Shown: in pieces, positions 8,180 through 17,284 of the stretch | Layout of the letters: every line of letters starts with the position of its first letter | Position numbering within the stretch: the first letter of the stretch is position 1 | Assembly: GCF_001509795.1 (NCBI RefSeq) | Contig: NZ_LLZN01000069.1 | Span: 1 to 60,743, forward strand | Direction of reading: 5' to 3' | Origin: Streptomyces sp. NRRL WC-3605 | GTDB lineage: Bacteria; Actinomycetota; Actinomycetes; Streptomycetales; Streptomycetaceae | DNA length: 60,743 nucleotides | The notes under the pieces: model-generated | The model's input: the letters and a program-made list of their open reading frames with translations, nothing else | Told to the model about the DNA's origin: nothing | The model's database searches: none | Made by a program: the position numbers and the translations under genes

Positions 8180-9682
8180 ATGCTGGACATCCCCTCACGA
8201 GTGCGTGTACATGTGGAGACACTGCTGGCGGCGCAGAATGACATGGGGGTTTGCGATGCTTTTGAGCAGTACGCACCGGTCGGAAAGCCGGACGCCATGA
8301 ACGCCCCTCACCCTCCGAAAGTGGCCGGAATCGATTCAACGGTTCCCTCACCCGCACACACTGTCGCGCCCACGCCCGCAGCCCCGGCGGTCGCCTCACC
8401 GCACGCGCCGGGCGCCCTGCTCCAGGACCGTCTCGCCGGCTGGGTGTCGGACCTGACGACCCTGCACGAACTCACCGAGCGCCTGGTCCGCACCGACTCG
8501 CTCGACGAAGCCCTCCAGGAACTGCTGCGCGCCGGGTCCGCCCTCGTGGGCGCCCGGCGCGGTCTCGTCGTCCTGGAACCGGGCGACGGACAGGGGCCCG
8601 ACACGACCATCGGCCTGGGCCTCGCCCGCGCCGACCTCGGGCACATCGAGACCGTGCCGCGCAGCGCGATGTCGTACGGGCGGATCCTCGACGGGCTGCC
8701 CGGCGGCGACGGCGAGATCACCGAGCCCGACCTGCTCGCCGAGGACGGACCGGACCCGCGCCACCGCGAGGTCGCCGCGCGCCTCGGCTACGCCGCCAGC
8801 TACGCGCTGCCGCTGTCCACCGAGGACGCCGGGCGCCTCGGCGCCGCCGTATGGCTGTACGACGAGCCCGCCGAACCGGGCGAGCGCCAGCGCCACCTCG
8901 TCGGCCTGTACACCCGGTCCGCGGCCGCGCACCTGGCCCGGCTCGTCGAGGTCGAGCGCACCCGCGCGGCCATGCGGACGATGACCGAGGAGCTGCTGCC
9001 CGCGCGGCTGCCCCGCACCGCCAGTGTGGAGCTCGCGGTCCGGCACGGCACCGGGCCGCGCGGCGGCGGCGACTGGTACGACGCGCTGCCGCTGCCGGAC
9101 GCCGCGCTGGGCCTCGCGGTCGGCTCGGTGACCGGGTCCGGGCCGAGCGCCGTCGCCGCGATGGGCCGGCTCCGGGCCAGCCTGCGGGCGTACGCCGTGA
9201 TGGAGGGCGAGGACCCGGTGGCGGTCCTGTCCGACCTGGAGCTGCTGCTGCGGCTCACCGAACCGGCCCGTTCCGCGACCGCGCTGTTCGCCTACTGCGA
9301 GCCCGCCCTGCGCAAGATCACGCTGGCCGGTGCGGGCCACTGCCCGCCGCTGCTGCTCGGGGAGCGCCGCACGGAGTTCGTGGAGACGTCGGTGTCCGCG
9401 CCGCTCGGGATGCTGGCCTGCTGGGAGGCGCCGAGCGTGGAGCTGACCGTGGAGGCCGGGGAGACGGTGCTGCTCTACACCGACGGGCTGCTGCACCGCA
9501 CCGGCGACCCCACCGACCGGGCCTTCGCGCGGCTGCACTCGGCGGCCGCCGGGGTGCCCCGGGCGCTGCGGCAGGACCCGGAGGCGGTCGCCGACCACGT
9601 GCTGCGGGCCGTGCTGCCCGAGGGTCTGGACGGCACCGACAGCGACGAGGACGTCGTCCTGCTGGCCGCTCGCTTCGCGTGA
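8180..9682 (+). CDS. SpoIIE-family (PP2C-type) serine phosphatase with GAF-like sensor domain
   Basis: A 500-residue cytosolic protein. After a Pro/Ala-rich segment (45-85) comes a GAF-like domain (about 95-240) and then a PP2C_SIM/SpoIIE phosphatase domain (about 285-498) with GGGDWYD, the characteristic metal-ligand region, the GAGHCPPLLL turn and YTDGLLHRTGD near the end. Such enzymes dephosphorylate anti-sigma antagonists and so free sigma factors from RsbW-like kinases; two such kinases lie at 4234 and 14069. I chose ATG 8180 (MLDIPSRVRVHVETLLAAQN), preceded by GCAGGA; ATG 8042 and others further up are in frame but without family sequence. Ligand of the GAF-like domain unknown. Confidence 0.86.
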   Translation: MLDIPSRVRVHVETLLAAQNDMGVCDAFEQYAPVGKPDAMNAPHPPKVAGIDSTVPSPAHTVAPTPAAPAVASPHAPGALLQDRLAGWVSDLTTLHELTERLVRTDSLDEALQELLRAGSALVGARRGLVVLEPGDGQGPDTTIGLGLARADLGHIETVPRSAMSYGRILDGLPGGDGEITEPDLLAEDGPDPRHREVAARLGYAASYALPLSTEDAGRLGAAVWLYDEPAEPGERQRHLVGLYTRSAAAHLARLVEVERTRAAMRTMTEELLPARLPRTASVELAVRHGTGPRGGGDWYDALPLPDAALGLAVGSVTGSGPSAVAAMGRLRASLRAYAVMEGEDPVAVLSDLELLLRLTEPARSATALFAYCEPALRKITLAGAGHCPPLLLGERRTEFVETSVSAPLGMLACWEAPSVELTVEAGETVLLYTDGLLHRTGDPTDRAFARLHSAAAGVPRALRQDPEAVADHVLRAVLPEGLDGTDSDEDVVLLAARFA

Positions 9683-9822
9683 CGCCCCGCGGGCCCTCGG
9701 TGACCGTCCCATAACAGGCGCGTGGCCTGCGCCATAGCAGCGGCGGACGGCTCGTCCCGCACCCCCCGGGACGGGCGGGCACGACCGTACGATGGACGGG
9801 GTCGAATGCCGTATCGAGGAGG

Positions 9823-11310
9823 ATGACCGTGGCCGACGAGCTCACCCCGGCCGAGTCCATCGCTGCCACCGCAGCGGACCCGGAAGAGACGGAAGAGCCG
9901 ATCAAGCAGCGCAAGAACGGCCTGTACCCGGGCGTGTCCGACGAGCTCGCCGAGAACATGAAGTCCGGCTGGGCCGACACCGAGCTGCACGACCTGCGGC
10001 CGATCCCGCAGGCCGCCGAGACCGCCGCCCGCCGCGCGGCGCTGTCCGCGCGCTTCCCGGGCGAGCGCCTGGTGATCCCGGCGGGCAACCTGAAGACGCG
10101 GTCCAACGACACCGAGTACCCCTTCCGGGCCTCCGTCGAGTACGCGTACCTCACCGGCAACCAGACCGAGGACGGCGTGCTCGTCCTGGAGCCCGTCGCC
10201 GGCGGCCACGAGGCCACGATCTACCTGCTGCCGCGCTCCGACCGCGAGAACGGCGAGTTCTGGCTCTCCGGCCAGGGCGAGCTGTGGGTCGGCCGGCGGC
10301 ACTCCCTCACCGAGGCGCAGAAGCTGTACGGCATCCCCGCCTCCGACGTGCGCGAGCTGGCGGACGCGCTGCGCGAGGCCACCGGCCCGGTCCGGATCGT
10401 GCGCGGGTACGACGCCGGCATCGAGGCCGCTCTGACCGACAAGGTCACCGCCGAGCGGGACGAGGAGCTGCGGGTCTTCCTGTCCGAGGCGCGCCTCGTC
10501 AAGGACGACTTCGAGATCGGCGAGCTGCAGAAGGCCGTCGACTCGACCGTGCGCGGCTTCGAGGACGTCGTGAAGGTCCTCGACAAGGCCGAGGCGACCT
10601 CCGAGCGCTACATCGAGGGCACGTTCTTCCTCCGCGCGCGCGTCGAGGGCAACGACGTCGGCTACGGCTCCATCTGCGCCGCCGGCCCGCACGCCTGCAC
10701 GCTGCACTGGGTGCGCAACGACGGCCCCGTGCGCTCCGGCGACCTGCTGCTGCTGGACGCGGGGGTCGAGACGCACACGTACTACACCGCCGACGTCACG
10801 CGGACGCTGCCGATCGACGGCACGTACACCGAGATCCAGAAGAAGATCTACGACGCCGTGTACGACGCCCAGGAGGCCGGTATCGCCGCCGTGAAGCCGG
10901 GCGCGAAGTACCGCGACTTCCACGACGCCGCGCAGCGGGTGCTCACCGAGCGGCTGGTCGAATGGGGGCTCGTCGAGGGCCCGGTCGAGCGGGTGCTGGA
11001 GCTCGGGCTGCAGCGCCGCTGGACGCTGCACGGCACCGGGCACATGCTCGGCATGGACGTGCACGACTGCGCCGCCGCGCGCGTGGAGTCGTACGTCGAC
11101 GGCACGCTGGAGCCCGGCATGGTGCTGACCGTCGAGCCGGGTCTGTACTTCCAGGCCGACGACCTGACCGTGCCGGAGGAGTACCGCGGGATCGGCGTGC
11201 GGATCGAGGACGACATCCTCGTCACCGCCGACGGCAACCGGAACCTGAGCGCCGGGCTGCCGCGCCGCTCGGACGAGGTCGAGAGCTGGATGGCCGCGCT
11301 GAAGGGCTGA
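9823..11310 (+). CDS. pepP: Xaa-Pro aminopeptidase (aminopeptidase P)
   Basis: This 495-residue enzyme should remove N-terminal residues that precede proline. An N-terminal AMP_N domain (about 60-200, with FRASVEYAYLTGN) is followed by the M24 pita-bread fold. The dinuclear metal ligands are visible: LLLLDAGVETHTYYTADVTRT supplies two aspartates, HGTGHMLGMDVHD the histidine, VEPGLYF and GVRIEDDI two glutamates. Length agrees with the bacterial PepP family. No signal peptide, so cytosolic. The start at 9823 follows GAGGAT; it is monocistronic or leads into the MocR gene 83 bases downstream. Confidence 0.93.
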   Translation: MTVADELTPAESIAATAADPEETEEPIKQRKNGLYPGVSDELAENMKSGWADTELHDLRPIPQAAETAARRAALSARFPGERLVIPAGNLKTRSNDTEYPFRASVEYAYLTGNQTEDGVLVLEPVAGGHEATIYLLPRSDRENGEFWLSGQGELWVGRRHSLTEAQKLYGIPASDVRELADALREATGPVRIVRGYDAGIEAALTDKVTAERDEELRVFLSEARLVKDDFEIGELQKAVDSTVRGFEDVVKVLDKAEATSERYIEGTFFLRARVEGNDVGYGSICAAGPHACTLHWVRNDGPVRSGDLLLLDAGVETHTYYTADVTRTLPIDGTYTEIQKKIYDAVYDAQEAGIAAVKPGAKYRDFHDAAQRVLTERLVEWGLVEGPVERVLELGLQRRWTLHGTGHMLGMDVHDCAAARVESYVDGTLEPGMVLTVEPGLYFQADDLTVPEEYRGIGVRIEDDILVTADGNRNLSAGLPRRSDEVESWMAALKG

Positions 11311-11393
11311 CGCCCGACAGCGGACGGACGAAAGGACGGCCGGGTGCCCCACGGGGGTGCCCGGCCGTCGTCGCTGCCGGTGGGGGGTGGGGG

Positions 11394-12752
11394 GTGGACC
11401 TGGGCGTGGACCTGCATCTCGGGGTCGCCGCCGGCGACGGGCGCCGGGCCGGCCTGGAGCGCGCCCTGCGGGACGCCGTGCGGGACGGGCGGCTCGCGCC
11501 CGGGGAGCGGCTGCCCGCCACCCGGCAGCTCGCCGGGGAACTCGGCGTCTCACGGAACACCGTGAAGGCCGCCTACGACCAGCTCGTCGCGGAGGGGTTC
11601 CTGACCGCCCGCCAGGGCTCGGGCACGCGGGTCGCCGCGCTGCCGCCCGTCGAGACGAGGGCGCCCCGGGAGCGGGAGCCCGCGCGTGCGCCGCGCTTCG
11701 ATCTGCGGCCCGGCAGCCCGGACGTCGGGGCGTTCCCGGCGGCGGCCTGGCTGCGGGCGCTGCGCTCGGCGGTCACGAGCGCACCGGCCCTCGCCTACGA
11801 CTACGGCGACCCGCGGGGGCGGATCGAGCTGCGCACCGCCCTGTCGGGGTATCTGGGCCGGGCCCGCGGTGTGGTCGCTCCCCCGGAACGCATCGTGATC
11901 ACCTCCGGGTACGTCCAGGGGCTGGCGCTGCTCACCCGGGTGCTCGGCGGCGGCCCGGTCGCCATGGAGGACCCCGGGCTGCCGTTCCACCGGGAGGTCG
12001 TACGGCGGCACGGGGGTTCCGTGGTGCCGCTGGAGGTCGACGGGCGCGGGGCCGGCACTCCCGGGGACTGCCGGGCCGTCGTCGTGACACCCGCGCACCA
12101 GTACCCGACCGGGGTGACGCTCCACCCGGAGCGGCGGCGGGCGCTCACCGAGTGGGCCCGCGCGCGGGGCGCCCTGATCGTGGAGGACGACTACGACGGG
12201 GAGTTCCGCTACGACCGGCAGCCGGTCGGCGCCCTCCAGGGCATGGCGCCGGGTCAGGTGGCGTATCTGGGGACCGCCTCGAAGACACTCGGGCCCGCGC
12301 TGCGGCTCGGCTGGATGGTGCTGCCGCCCCACCTGGTGGACGCCGTGGCCGACACCAAGCTGCACAGCGACCATCACACCGAGTCCCTCGGGCAACTGGC
12401 CCTCGCGGAGCTGATCGACAGTCACGCCTACGACCGGCATGTGCGGGCCTGCCGGCTGCGCTACCGGCGACGCCGGGACCGGCTCCTGGACCGGCTGGGG
12501 GCACGCGCACGGGTGCGGGGGATCGCGGCCGGGCTGCACGCGCTGGTGCAGGTCGACGACGAGGAGCGCGTGTTGGCGCGGGCGCGGGCGCACGGGCTCG
12601 CGGTGGGCCGGCTGGGCGACCACTGGCACACGCCCGGCGCGGGCAGGCCGCAAGGGCTGGTCGTGGGGTACGGAACGCCCCGGGAGGGGGCCTACGGGGG
12701 AGCGCTGGAGGCGCTGGCGCGGGCTCTGGACGAAACCGGATCGGCTCTCTGA
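11394..12752 (+). CDS. MocR/PdxR-type regulator (GntR HTH plus aminotransferase-like domain)
   Basis: About 453 residues: a GntR winged helix (about 10-75, with LPATRQLAGELGVSRNTVKAAY) joined to a fold-type I aminotransferase-like domain with the PLP lysine in GTASKTLGPALRLGW and VEDDYDGEFRYD. MocR proteins use PLP as a sensor or structural cofactor and control vitamin B6, GABA or export genes rather than act as enzymes. GTG 11394 follows a long G-rich tract; GTG 11406 is equally possible. It reads directly toward the MFS exporter 71 bases downstream, which is a plausible target, but the ligand cannot be told from sequence. Confidence 0.87.
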   Translation: MDLGVDLHLGVAAGDGRRAGLERALRDAVRDGRLAPGERLPATRQLAGELGVSRNTVKAAYDQLVAEGFLTARQGSGTRVAALPPVETRAPREREPARAPRFDLRPGSPDVGAFPAAAWLRALRSAVTSAPALAYDYGDPRGRIELRTALSGYLGRARGVVAPPERIVITSGYVQGLALLTRVLGGGPVAMEDPGLPFHREVVRRHGGSVVPLEVDGRGAGTPGDCRAVVVTPAHQYPTGVTLHPERRRALTEWARARGALIVEDDYDGEFRYDRQPVGALQGMAPGQVAYLGTASKTLGPALRLGWMVLPPHLVDAVADTKLHSDHHTESLGQLALAELIDSHAYDRHVRACRLRYRRRRDRLLDRLGARARVRGIAAGLHALVQVDDEERVLARARAHGLAVGRLGDHWHTPGAGRPQGLVVGYGTPREGAYGGALEALARALDETGSAL

Positions 12753-12823
12753 GCGGATTGGACCCCTGAGAAGCCCATGAATTGGGCCTCGTTACCGGCC
12801 CACCGGCTCCCTACGGTCGTCCT

Positions 12824-14059
12824 ATGACCACCCGTCTTCTCCCGCCCGCCGGTCCCCGGCGCCTTCTCGCCCTGGCCCAGTTGAGCAACTCGGTCGGCGA
12901 CGGCGCCTACTACACGACGTCCGCGCTGTACTTCACCCAGATCGTGGGTCTCGGCCCCGCCCGCGTCGGCCTCGGGCTGACCGTCGGCTGGGCGGTCGGC
13001 TCGCTGGCCGGGGTGCCGCTCGGGCGGCTCGCCGACCGGCGCGGGCCGCGCGGGACGGCGGTGCTGCTGGCCCTGGCGACGGGGCTGGCGGTGGCGTCCT
13101 TCACGGTGGTGCGCGGGTTCCCGCCGTTCGTCCTGGTCGCCTGCGCGTACGCCGCGGCGCAGTCCGGCCTCGCGGCGGCCCGCCAGGCGCTGCTCGCGGG
13201 GCTGGTGTCCGCCGGGGAGCGGACGGGGCTGCTGGCGCATCTGCAGTCGACGCTCAACGCCGGGCTGGCGGTGGGGGCAGGGCTCGGCGGGCTCGCGCTG
13301 CACGCCGGGACGCGGACGGCGTACCTGGCGGTGTTCACGCTGGACGGGCTGAGCTTCCTGCTCTGCGCCGGGCTGCTGCTGCGCCTGCCCGCCGTTCGGG
13401 CCGGGTCCGGGCGGCGCACCGCACGGCTCGGGGTGCTGCGGGACCGGCCGTACGCCGTGCTGGCGCTGCTCAACACCGTGCTGCTGCTGCGGCTTCCGCT
13501 GCTCAGTCTCGTGCTGCCACTGTGGATCACGCGGCGGACCGACGCGCCGGCCTGGATGGTCTCCGCGCTGTTCGTGCTCAACACCGGGGCCGTGATGGCG
13601 TTCCAGGTGCGGGTGGCGCGCGGGGTCACGGGGCCGGCGACGGCGACGCGGGCGATCCGCCGGGCCGCCTGGGTGATGCTCGCCGCGTGCGGGGCGTTCG
13701 CCCTGAGCGCGGGGGCCCCGCTGTGGATCGGCGTCGGCGTTCTGGTGCTGGGGGCGGTGCTCCAGGTGGTCGCCGAGATGGGGCAGTCGGCGGGGTCCTG
13801 GCAGCTGTCGTTCGACCTGGCCCCGCAGGGTCGCACCGGGGAGTACCAGGGCCTGTTCGGCACCGGCGTCACCGTCGCCCGGACCCTGGGCCCGCTCCTG
13901 CTGACATGGCTGCTCGTGGACGGGGGGACGCCGGGCTGGCTGGCGCTGGGCGCGGTGATGCTGGCCGCGTCGTACGCGATGGGGCCGGCGACGCGGCGCC
14001 ACCGGCACGACCGCCGGCTCCGCCGCCCGCCCGGCCTCGCGACGGCCGAGGGCGTGTGA
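12824..14059 (+). CDS. Major facilitator superfamily exporter
   Basis: A 411-residue inner-membrane protein with about 11-12 hydrophobic helices and the MFS loop 2-3 signature GRLADRRGPRG (about 62-72). It resembles MDR-type/EntS-like single-polypeptide exporters. The ATG at 12824 (MTTRLLPPAGPRR) was preferred over the in-frame ATG 14 codons upstream because family similarity begins there. It lies downstream of the MocR regulator in the same direction, with a small inverted repeat GCCCA/TGGGC (12774-12788) in between, so regulation by that protein is likely. Substrate not predictable. Confidence 0.85.
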   Translation: MTTRLLPPAGPRRLLALAQLSNSVGDGAYYTTSALYFTQIVGLGPARVGLGLTVGWAVGSLAGVPLGRLADRRGPRGTAVLLALATGLAVASFTVVRGFPPFVLVACAYAAAQSGLAAARQALLAGLVSAGERTGLLAHLQSTLNAGLAVGAGLGGLALHAGTRTAYLAVFTLDGLSFLLCAGLLLRLPAVRAGSGRRTARLGVLRDRPYAVLALLNTVLLLRLPLLSLVLPLWITRRTDAPAWMVSALFVLNTGAVMAFQVRVARGVTGPATATRAIRRAAWVMLAACGAFALSAGAPLWIGVGVLVLGAVLQVVAEMGQSAGSWQLSFDLAPQGRTGEYQGLFGTGVTVARTLGPLLLTWLLVDGGTPGWLALGAVMLAASYAMGPATRRHRHDRRLRRPPGLATAEGV

Positions 14060-14068
14060 CGGGGTGGC

Positions 14069-14518
14069 TCAGACCGCGACCAGCGCCGGGTCCTTCTTCC
14101 ACTTGAGGATCTTCTCGAAGCTGATCACGGCCCCGCTGCGGCCCGCCGGGCTGCCGAACTGGACGTGGTCGGCGAGCTCTTCGATGAGGCACAGTCCCCG
14201 GCCGTGCTCGGCGTCGGAGGCGGCCGCGCGGGCGGCGCGGCGCGGCGGGGTGAAGCCGGGGCCGGAGTCGGCGACCTCGATGTGGCACCGCTCGCCGTCG
14301 AGGTAGGCCGTGACGCGGTACGCCTGGGGCGAGCCGTCGGGGGTCGCGGCGCCGCCGTGCTCGACGGCGTTCGCGCAGGCCTCGCTGAGGGCGACGGAGA
14401 GGTCGTAGGAGACGTCGGGGTCCACCCCGGCGGTCTCCATGGTGCCCATGAGCAGGCGCCGGGCGAGCGGCACGCTCGCGGCATCGCGCCGCAGATGGAG
14501 TGACCACCAGATGCTCAT
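14069..14518 (-). CDS. RsbW-like ATP-binding regulatory protein
   Basis: The 149-residue protein is almost only an HATPase_c domain: N-box SVALSEACANAVEHGG (about 53-68), G1-type VADSGPGF and G2-type HGRGLCLIEEL. It is the short RsbW-like form common in Streptomyces, where dozens of paralogues exist and partners are mostly unknown. The ATG at 14518 has an AGGAGG site eight bases upstream; the frame is open back to 14656 but no family sequence lies there. It is convergent with the MFS gene (9 bases between stops) and divergent from the membrane protein at 14741. Confidence 0.83.
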   Translation of the reverse strand: MSIWWSLHLRRDAASVPLARRLLMGTMETAGVDPDVSYDLSVALSEACANAVEHGGAATPDGSPQAYRVTAYLDGERCHIEVADSGPGFTPPRRAARAAASDAEHGRGLCLIEELADHVQFGSPAGRSGAVISFEKILKWKKDPALVAV

Positions 14519-14740
14519 GCTCCAGCCTCCTGGCCGCGGCTCGACATACCGATACGTATTGCCGCGAGTGACCGGCCGTAAGCACATCCGTGACGTGACG
14601 CCGCCCATATGGTCGATGCGCCTATGCGTGAATCGGTGTATGTGGTGGCGGGCCACACCAGAACGTGCTCTTCCGCCCGTACCTCATCTTGCGGACCTGC
14701 CGTATGGCGGCCATGGGGCCAGTGCGATGATGAGGCCGCC

Positions 14741-15589
14741 ATGTCTGCCCCCCACCCGCGCACAGCGCGCGCCGGAAGCGACCTCCGGGTACCGCGGGCC
14801 GCGGTCTTCGCCGCGGTCTGCGTCGTGCTGGCCGGGATCGGGCACACGCTCGGCTCGTGCGCGACGGTCCCGCTGTGGACGCTGGGCGCCGGGTTCCTGG
14901 GGGTCCTCCTCGTCACCGTGCCGCTCACCGGCCGGGTGCGCACGCTGCCGGGCACGGCCGCGCTGCTCGCCGTCGGACAGACCGTCCTGCACACGCTGTT
15001 CGGGCTCGGACAGCACGGGGCGGTGACGGCCGGGGCGTCCTCCGCGGCCTCCGGCTCCTCCGGTCCGGTGTCCGACGCGGCGCTCGTCCAGCAGGCGGCG
15101 CGGCTCGTCTGCGGCACCGCCGCCGCCGCGATCAGTCCCGTCCAGGCCGAGCGGATCCTCACCGACGCCCGGATCGGCCCGGGGACGGGGGCGCACGCCG
15201 CGCACGTCCACGCGGACGCCGTGGCCACGGCCGTGGACACGACGTCCGTCTCGCTGCTTCCGTCCCTGCCGATGCTGCTCGGCCACCTGCTCGCGGCGCT
15301 CGTCGCCGGGTGGCTGCTGCGGCGCGGGGACCTGGCGGTGCTGCGGATCGCCGAGATGTCCGCGCTGTCGGCGCACACGGTCGCCGAGGGCGCACTCGTA
15401 CGTTCCCTGCGCGGGGCGCTCGCGCTGGTGCGCGCTCTGCGGGCCGGGCTGCCCGGCGCGCCCGAGGCGGGCCCGCGTCCTCCGCGCACCGAAGGACACA
15501 CCCTGCCCGCCCCGCGCACCGTCGCGCTCCAGCACACCGTGATCAGGCGCGGCCCGCCGGCCGCCGCCGCGCTCTGCCTCGCCGCCTGA
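14741..15589 (+). CDS. Polytopic membrane protein preceding the copper cluster
   Basis: A 282-residue membrane protein with roughly five hydrophobic segments (near 22-40, 48-66, 72-90, 115-130 and 175-195) and a histidine-containing outward loop (GAHAAHVHAD). Composition is Ala/Val/Leu-rich with a Pro/Gly-rich tail. I do not recognise a named family. Its place 211 bases upstream of the YcnI and Sco genes, together with the His residues, suggests a part in metal handling, but that is inference from neighbours. The ATG at 14741 is used; upstream in-frame starts give non-family sequence overlapping the promoter of the divergent gene. Confidence 0.72.
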   Translation: MSAPHPRTARAGSDLRVPRAAVFAAVCVVLAGIGHTLGSCATVPLWTLGAGFLGVLLVTVPLTGRVRTLPGTAALLAVGQTVLHTLFGLGQHGAVTAGASSAASGSSGPVSDAALVQQAARLVCGTAAAAISPVQAERILTDARIGPGTGAHAAHVHADAVATAVDTTSVSLLPSLPMLLGHLLAALVAGWLLRRGDLAVLRIAEMSALSAHTVAEGALVRSLRGALALVRALRAGLPGAPEAGPRPPRTEGHTLPAPRTVALQHTVIRRGPPAAAALCLAA

Positions 15590-15800
15590 CACGACGCGAC
15601 CACCACTCCACCCACGGGTGCGAAGAGGCCGCCGTCGTGCGGCACGCGCGCGTGCGCCCGTCTCCCGACCGAGGGGCGGTCCGGCACGCCGGTCCCGGTG
15701 ACCGGTTCCCGCCGATCCCCCGTGATCAGGCACCTCCGCGCACGCGTACTCCTCTTCACCACCGGAAATCCCGTATCTCACCCACAGTGGAGTGCTCCGA

Positions 15801-16535
15801 ATGAAGGCCTCTCGTCTCGCCGCCGCCGCCACCCTCGCCGGCACCGCCGTGCTCGCCCTGTCCGCGCCCGCGTTCGCCCACGTCAGCGTGCAGCCGGAGG
15901 GCGAGGCCGCCAAGGGCGGTTACGCCGTCGTCGACTTCAAGGTGCCCAACGAGCGCGACAACGCCTCGACCACCAAGCTCGAGGTCACCTTCCCGACCGA
16001 CCACCCGCTGGCGTCCGTGATGCCGCAGCCGGTCCCCGGCTGGAAGGCCGAGGTCACCAAGTCCACCCTGGACAAGCCGCTGGAGCTGCACGGCAAGAAG
16101 ATCACCGAGGCGGTCAGCAAGGTCACCTGGACCGCGGACGGCAAGGGCGTCGAGCCCGGCTTCTTCCAGAAGTTCCCCCTGTCCGTCGGCACCCTCCCCG
16201 AGGACACCGACCAGCTCGTCTTCAAGGCGGTGCAGACGTACTCCAACAAGGAGGTCGTCCGCTGGATCGAGGTGCCGCAGGAGGGCCAGGAGGAGCCCGA
16301 GAACCCGGCGCCCGTGCTCCAGCTGTCCGCCGCCGAGGAGGGCGGCCACCACGGCTCGGCCTCCGCCGGCAAGGGCTCCGGCGACGCCGAGGCCGCCTCC
16401 GCGAAGACGTCCGCCGCCGAACCCGCCGACAGCAGCGACACCACCGCCCGCGTCCTGGGCGTGGTCGGCATCGTCGTCGGCGCGCTGGGCGTGGCCTACG
16501 GCGTGCTCGCCGGCCGTCGGCGCACCACCGCCTGA
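15801..16535 (+). CDS. YcnI/DUF1775 family extracytoplasmic copper-associated protein
   Basis: The 244-residue precursor has a signal peptide (1-26, cleavage after AFA) leaving His as the first mature residue (HVSVQPEG), the copper-binding histidine of YcnI proteins. The DUF1775 beta-sandwich runs to about 170 and includes the family tryptophan in PGWKAEV and TWTADG. After an acidic, Ala/Ser-rich linker comes a C-terminal membrane anchor (about 218-237) and an Arg-rich end. It would sit on the outside of the membrane and bind Cu. It opens the row ycnI - sco - PCuAC - copCD - dyp, all on the plus strand. Confidence 0.9.
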   Translation: MKASRLAAAATLAGTAVLALSAPAFAHVSVQPEGEAAKGGYAVVDFKVPNERDNASTTKLEVTFPTDHPLASVMPQPVPGWKAEVTKSTLDKPLELHGKKITEAVSKVTWTADGKGVEPGFFQKFPLSVGTLPEDTDQLVFKAVQTYSNKEVVRWIEVPQEGQEEPENPAPVLQLSAAEEGGHHGSASAGKGSGDAEAASAKTSAAEPADSSDTTARVLGVVGIVVGALGVAYGVLAGRRRTTA

Positions 16536-16563
16536 TCCGTCCCGAACCCATACCTCGGGTCGT

Positions 16564-16606
16564 CCCCGGTCCCCCGTCCCCGGCACGCGCCGGACGGGGG
16601 CCGGGG
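16564..16606 (+). terminator. Long GC hairpin between ycnI-like and sco genes
   Basis: Three stacked stems (16564-16569/16601-16606, 16571-16577/16594-16600, 16580-16584/16589-16593) form a near-continuous 18-bp hairpin in the 92-base gap. It may terminate part of the transcripts or stabilise the downstream operon message; the next gene's ribosome site starts right after it. Confidence 0.5.
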
Positions 16607-16627
16607 CCGTCCCCCGGGAGACTGCAC

Positions 16628-17284
16628 ATGCGTAAGAAGACCTTCGCGGCGGCGGCCCTGCTCGCCGCCGCCACCCTGACCCTGACCGCGTGCGGCGGCG
16701 GCGACGGGGACGACGCCTCGCCGGTGACCGTGGTCTCCGAGGAGACCGGCTCCGACAAGGCCGCCATCGTCCTCGACAAGCCGTTCGAGAAGCCGGACCT
16801 GGTCCTCACCGACACCCACGGCGAGAAGTACGACCTGCGCAAGGAGACGGCGGGCAGGCCGACGCTGATCTACTTCGGCTACACCAACTGCCCCGACGTC
16901 TGTCCCACCACGATGAGCAACATCGCCGTGGCGAAGAAGCAGCTGCCCAAGGCCCAGCAGGACGAGCTGCGGATCGTCTTCGTCACCACAGACCCCGAGC
17001 GGGACACCGCCGCCGCGCTCGGCAAGTGGCTCAAGGGCATCGACCCCCAGGTCGTGGGCCTGACCGGTGACTTCGACACCGTCCAGGCCGGCGCCCGCAC
17101 CCTCGGCATCACCATCGAGGCGCCGCACAAGGACAAGAACGGCAAGGTCGTCTCCACCCACGGCACCCAGGTCGTCGCGTTCTCCCCGAAGACCGACGCC
17201 GGATACGTCCTCTACACCGAGGACGCCACCGTCGACGACTACACCAAGGACCTCCCCGCACTGATCAAGGGGGCCCGGCCGTGA
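16628..17284 (+). CDS. sco: Sco-family copper chaperone lipoprotein
   Basis: A 218-residue lipoprotein precursor with lipobox LTAC (residues 19-22) and a thioredoxin-fold Sco1/SenC domain. The copper ligands are present: the CPDVC motif (CxxxC) after YFGYTN and the distal histidine in VVSTHGTQ. Sco proteins deliver Cu(I) to the CuA site of cytochrome c oxidase or act as thiol reductants for it. The stop codon overlaps the start of the PCuAC gene by four bases. The order Sco - PCuAC - CopC/D - DyP matches the copper-chaperone operon I recall from S. lividans. Confidence 0.93.
   Translation: MRKKTFAAAALLAAATLTLTACGGGDGDDASPVTVVSEETGSDKAAIVLDKPFEKPDLVLTDTHGEKYDLRKETAGRPTLIYFGYTNCPDVCPTTMSNIAVAKKQLPKAQQDELRIVFVTTDPERDTAAALGKWLKGIDPQVVGLTGDFDTVQAGARTLGITIEAPHKDKNGKVVSTHGTQVVAFSPKTDAGYVLYTEDATVDDYTKDLPALIKGARP

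Noticed and set aside
9475..11553. A 692-codon minus-strand frame opposite pepP
   Set aside because: Same reason; low-complexity translation and no ribosome site, while pepP on the other strand is certain.
12774..12788. GCCCA-N5-TGGGC inverted repeat as MocR operator
   Set aside because: Only 5-bp arms; too short to call by itself, mentioned only with the MFS gene.
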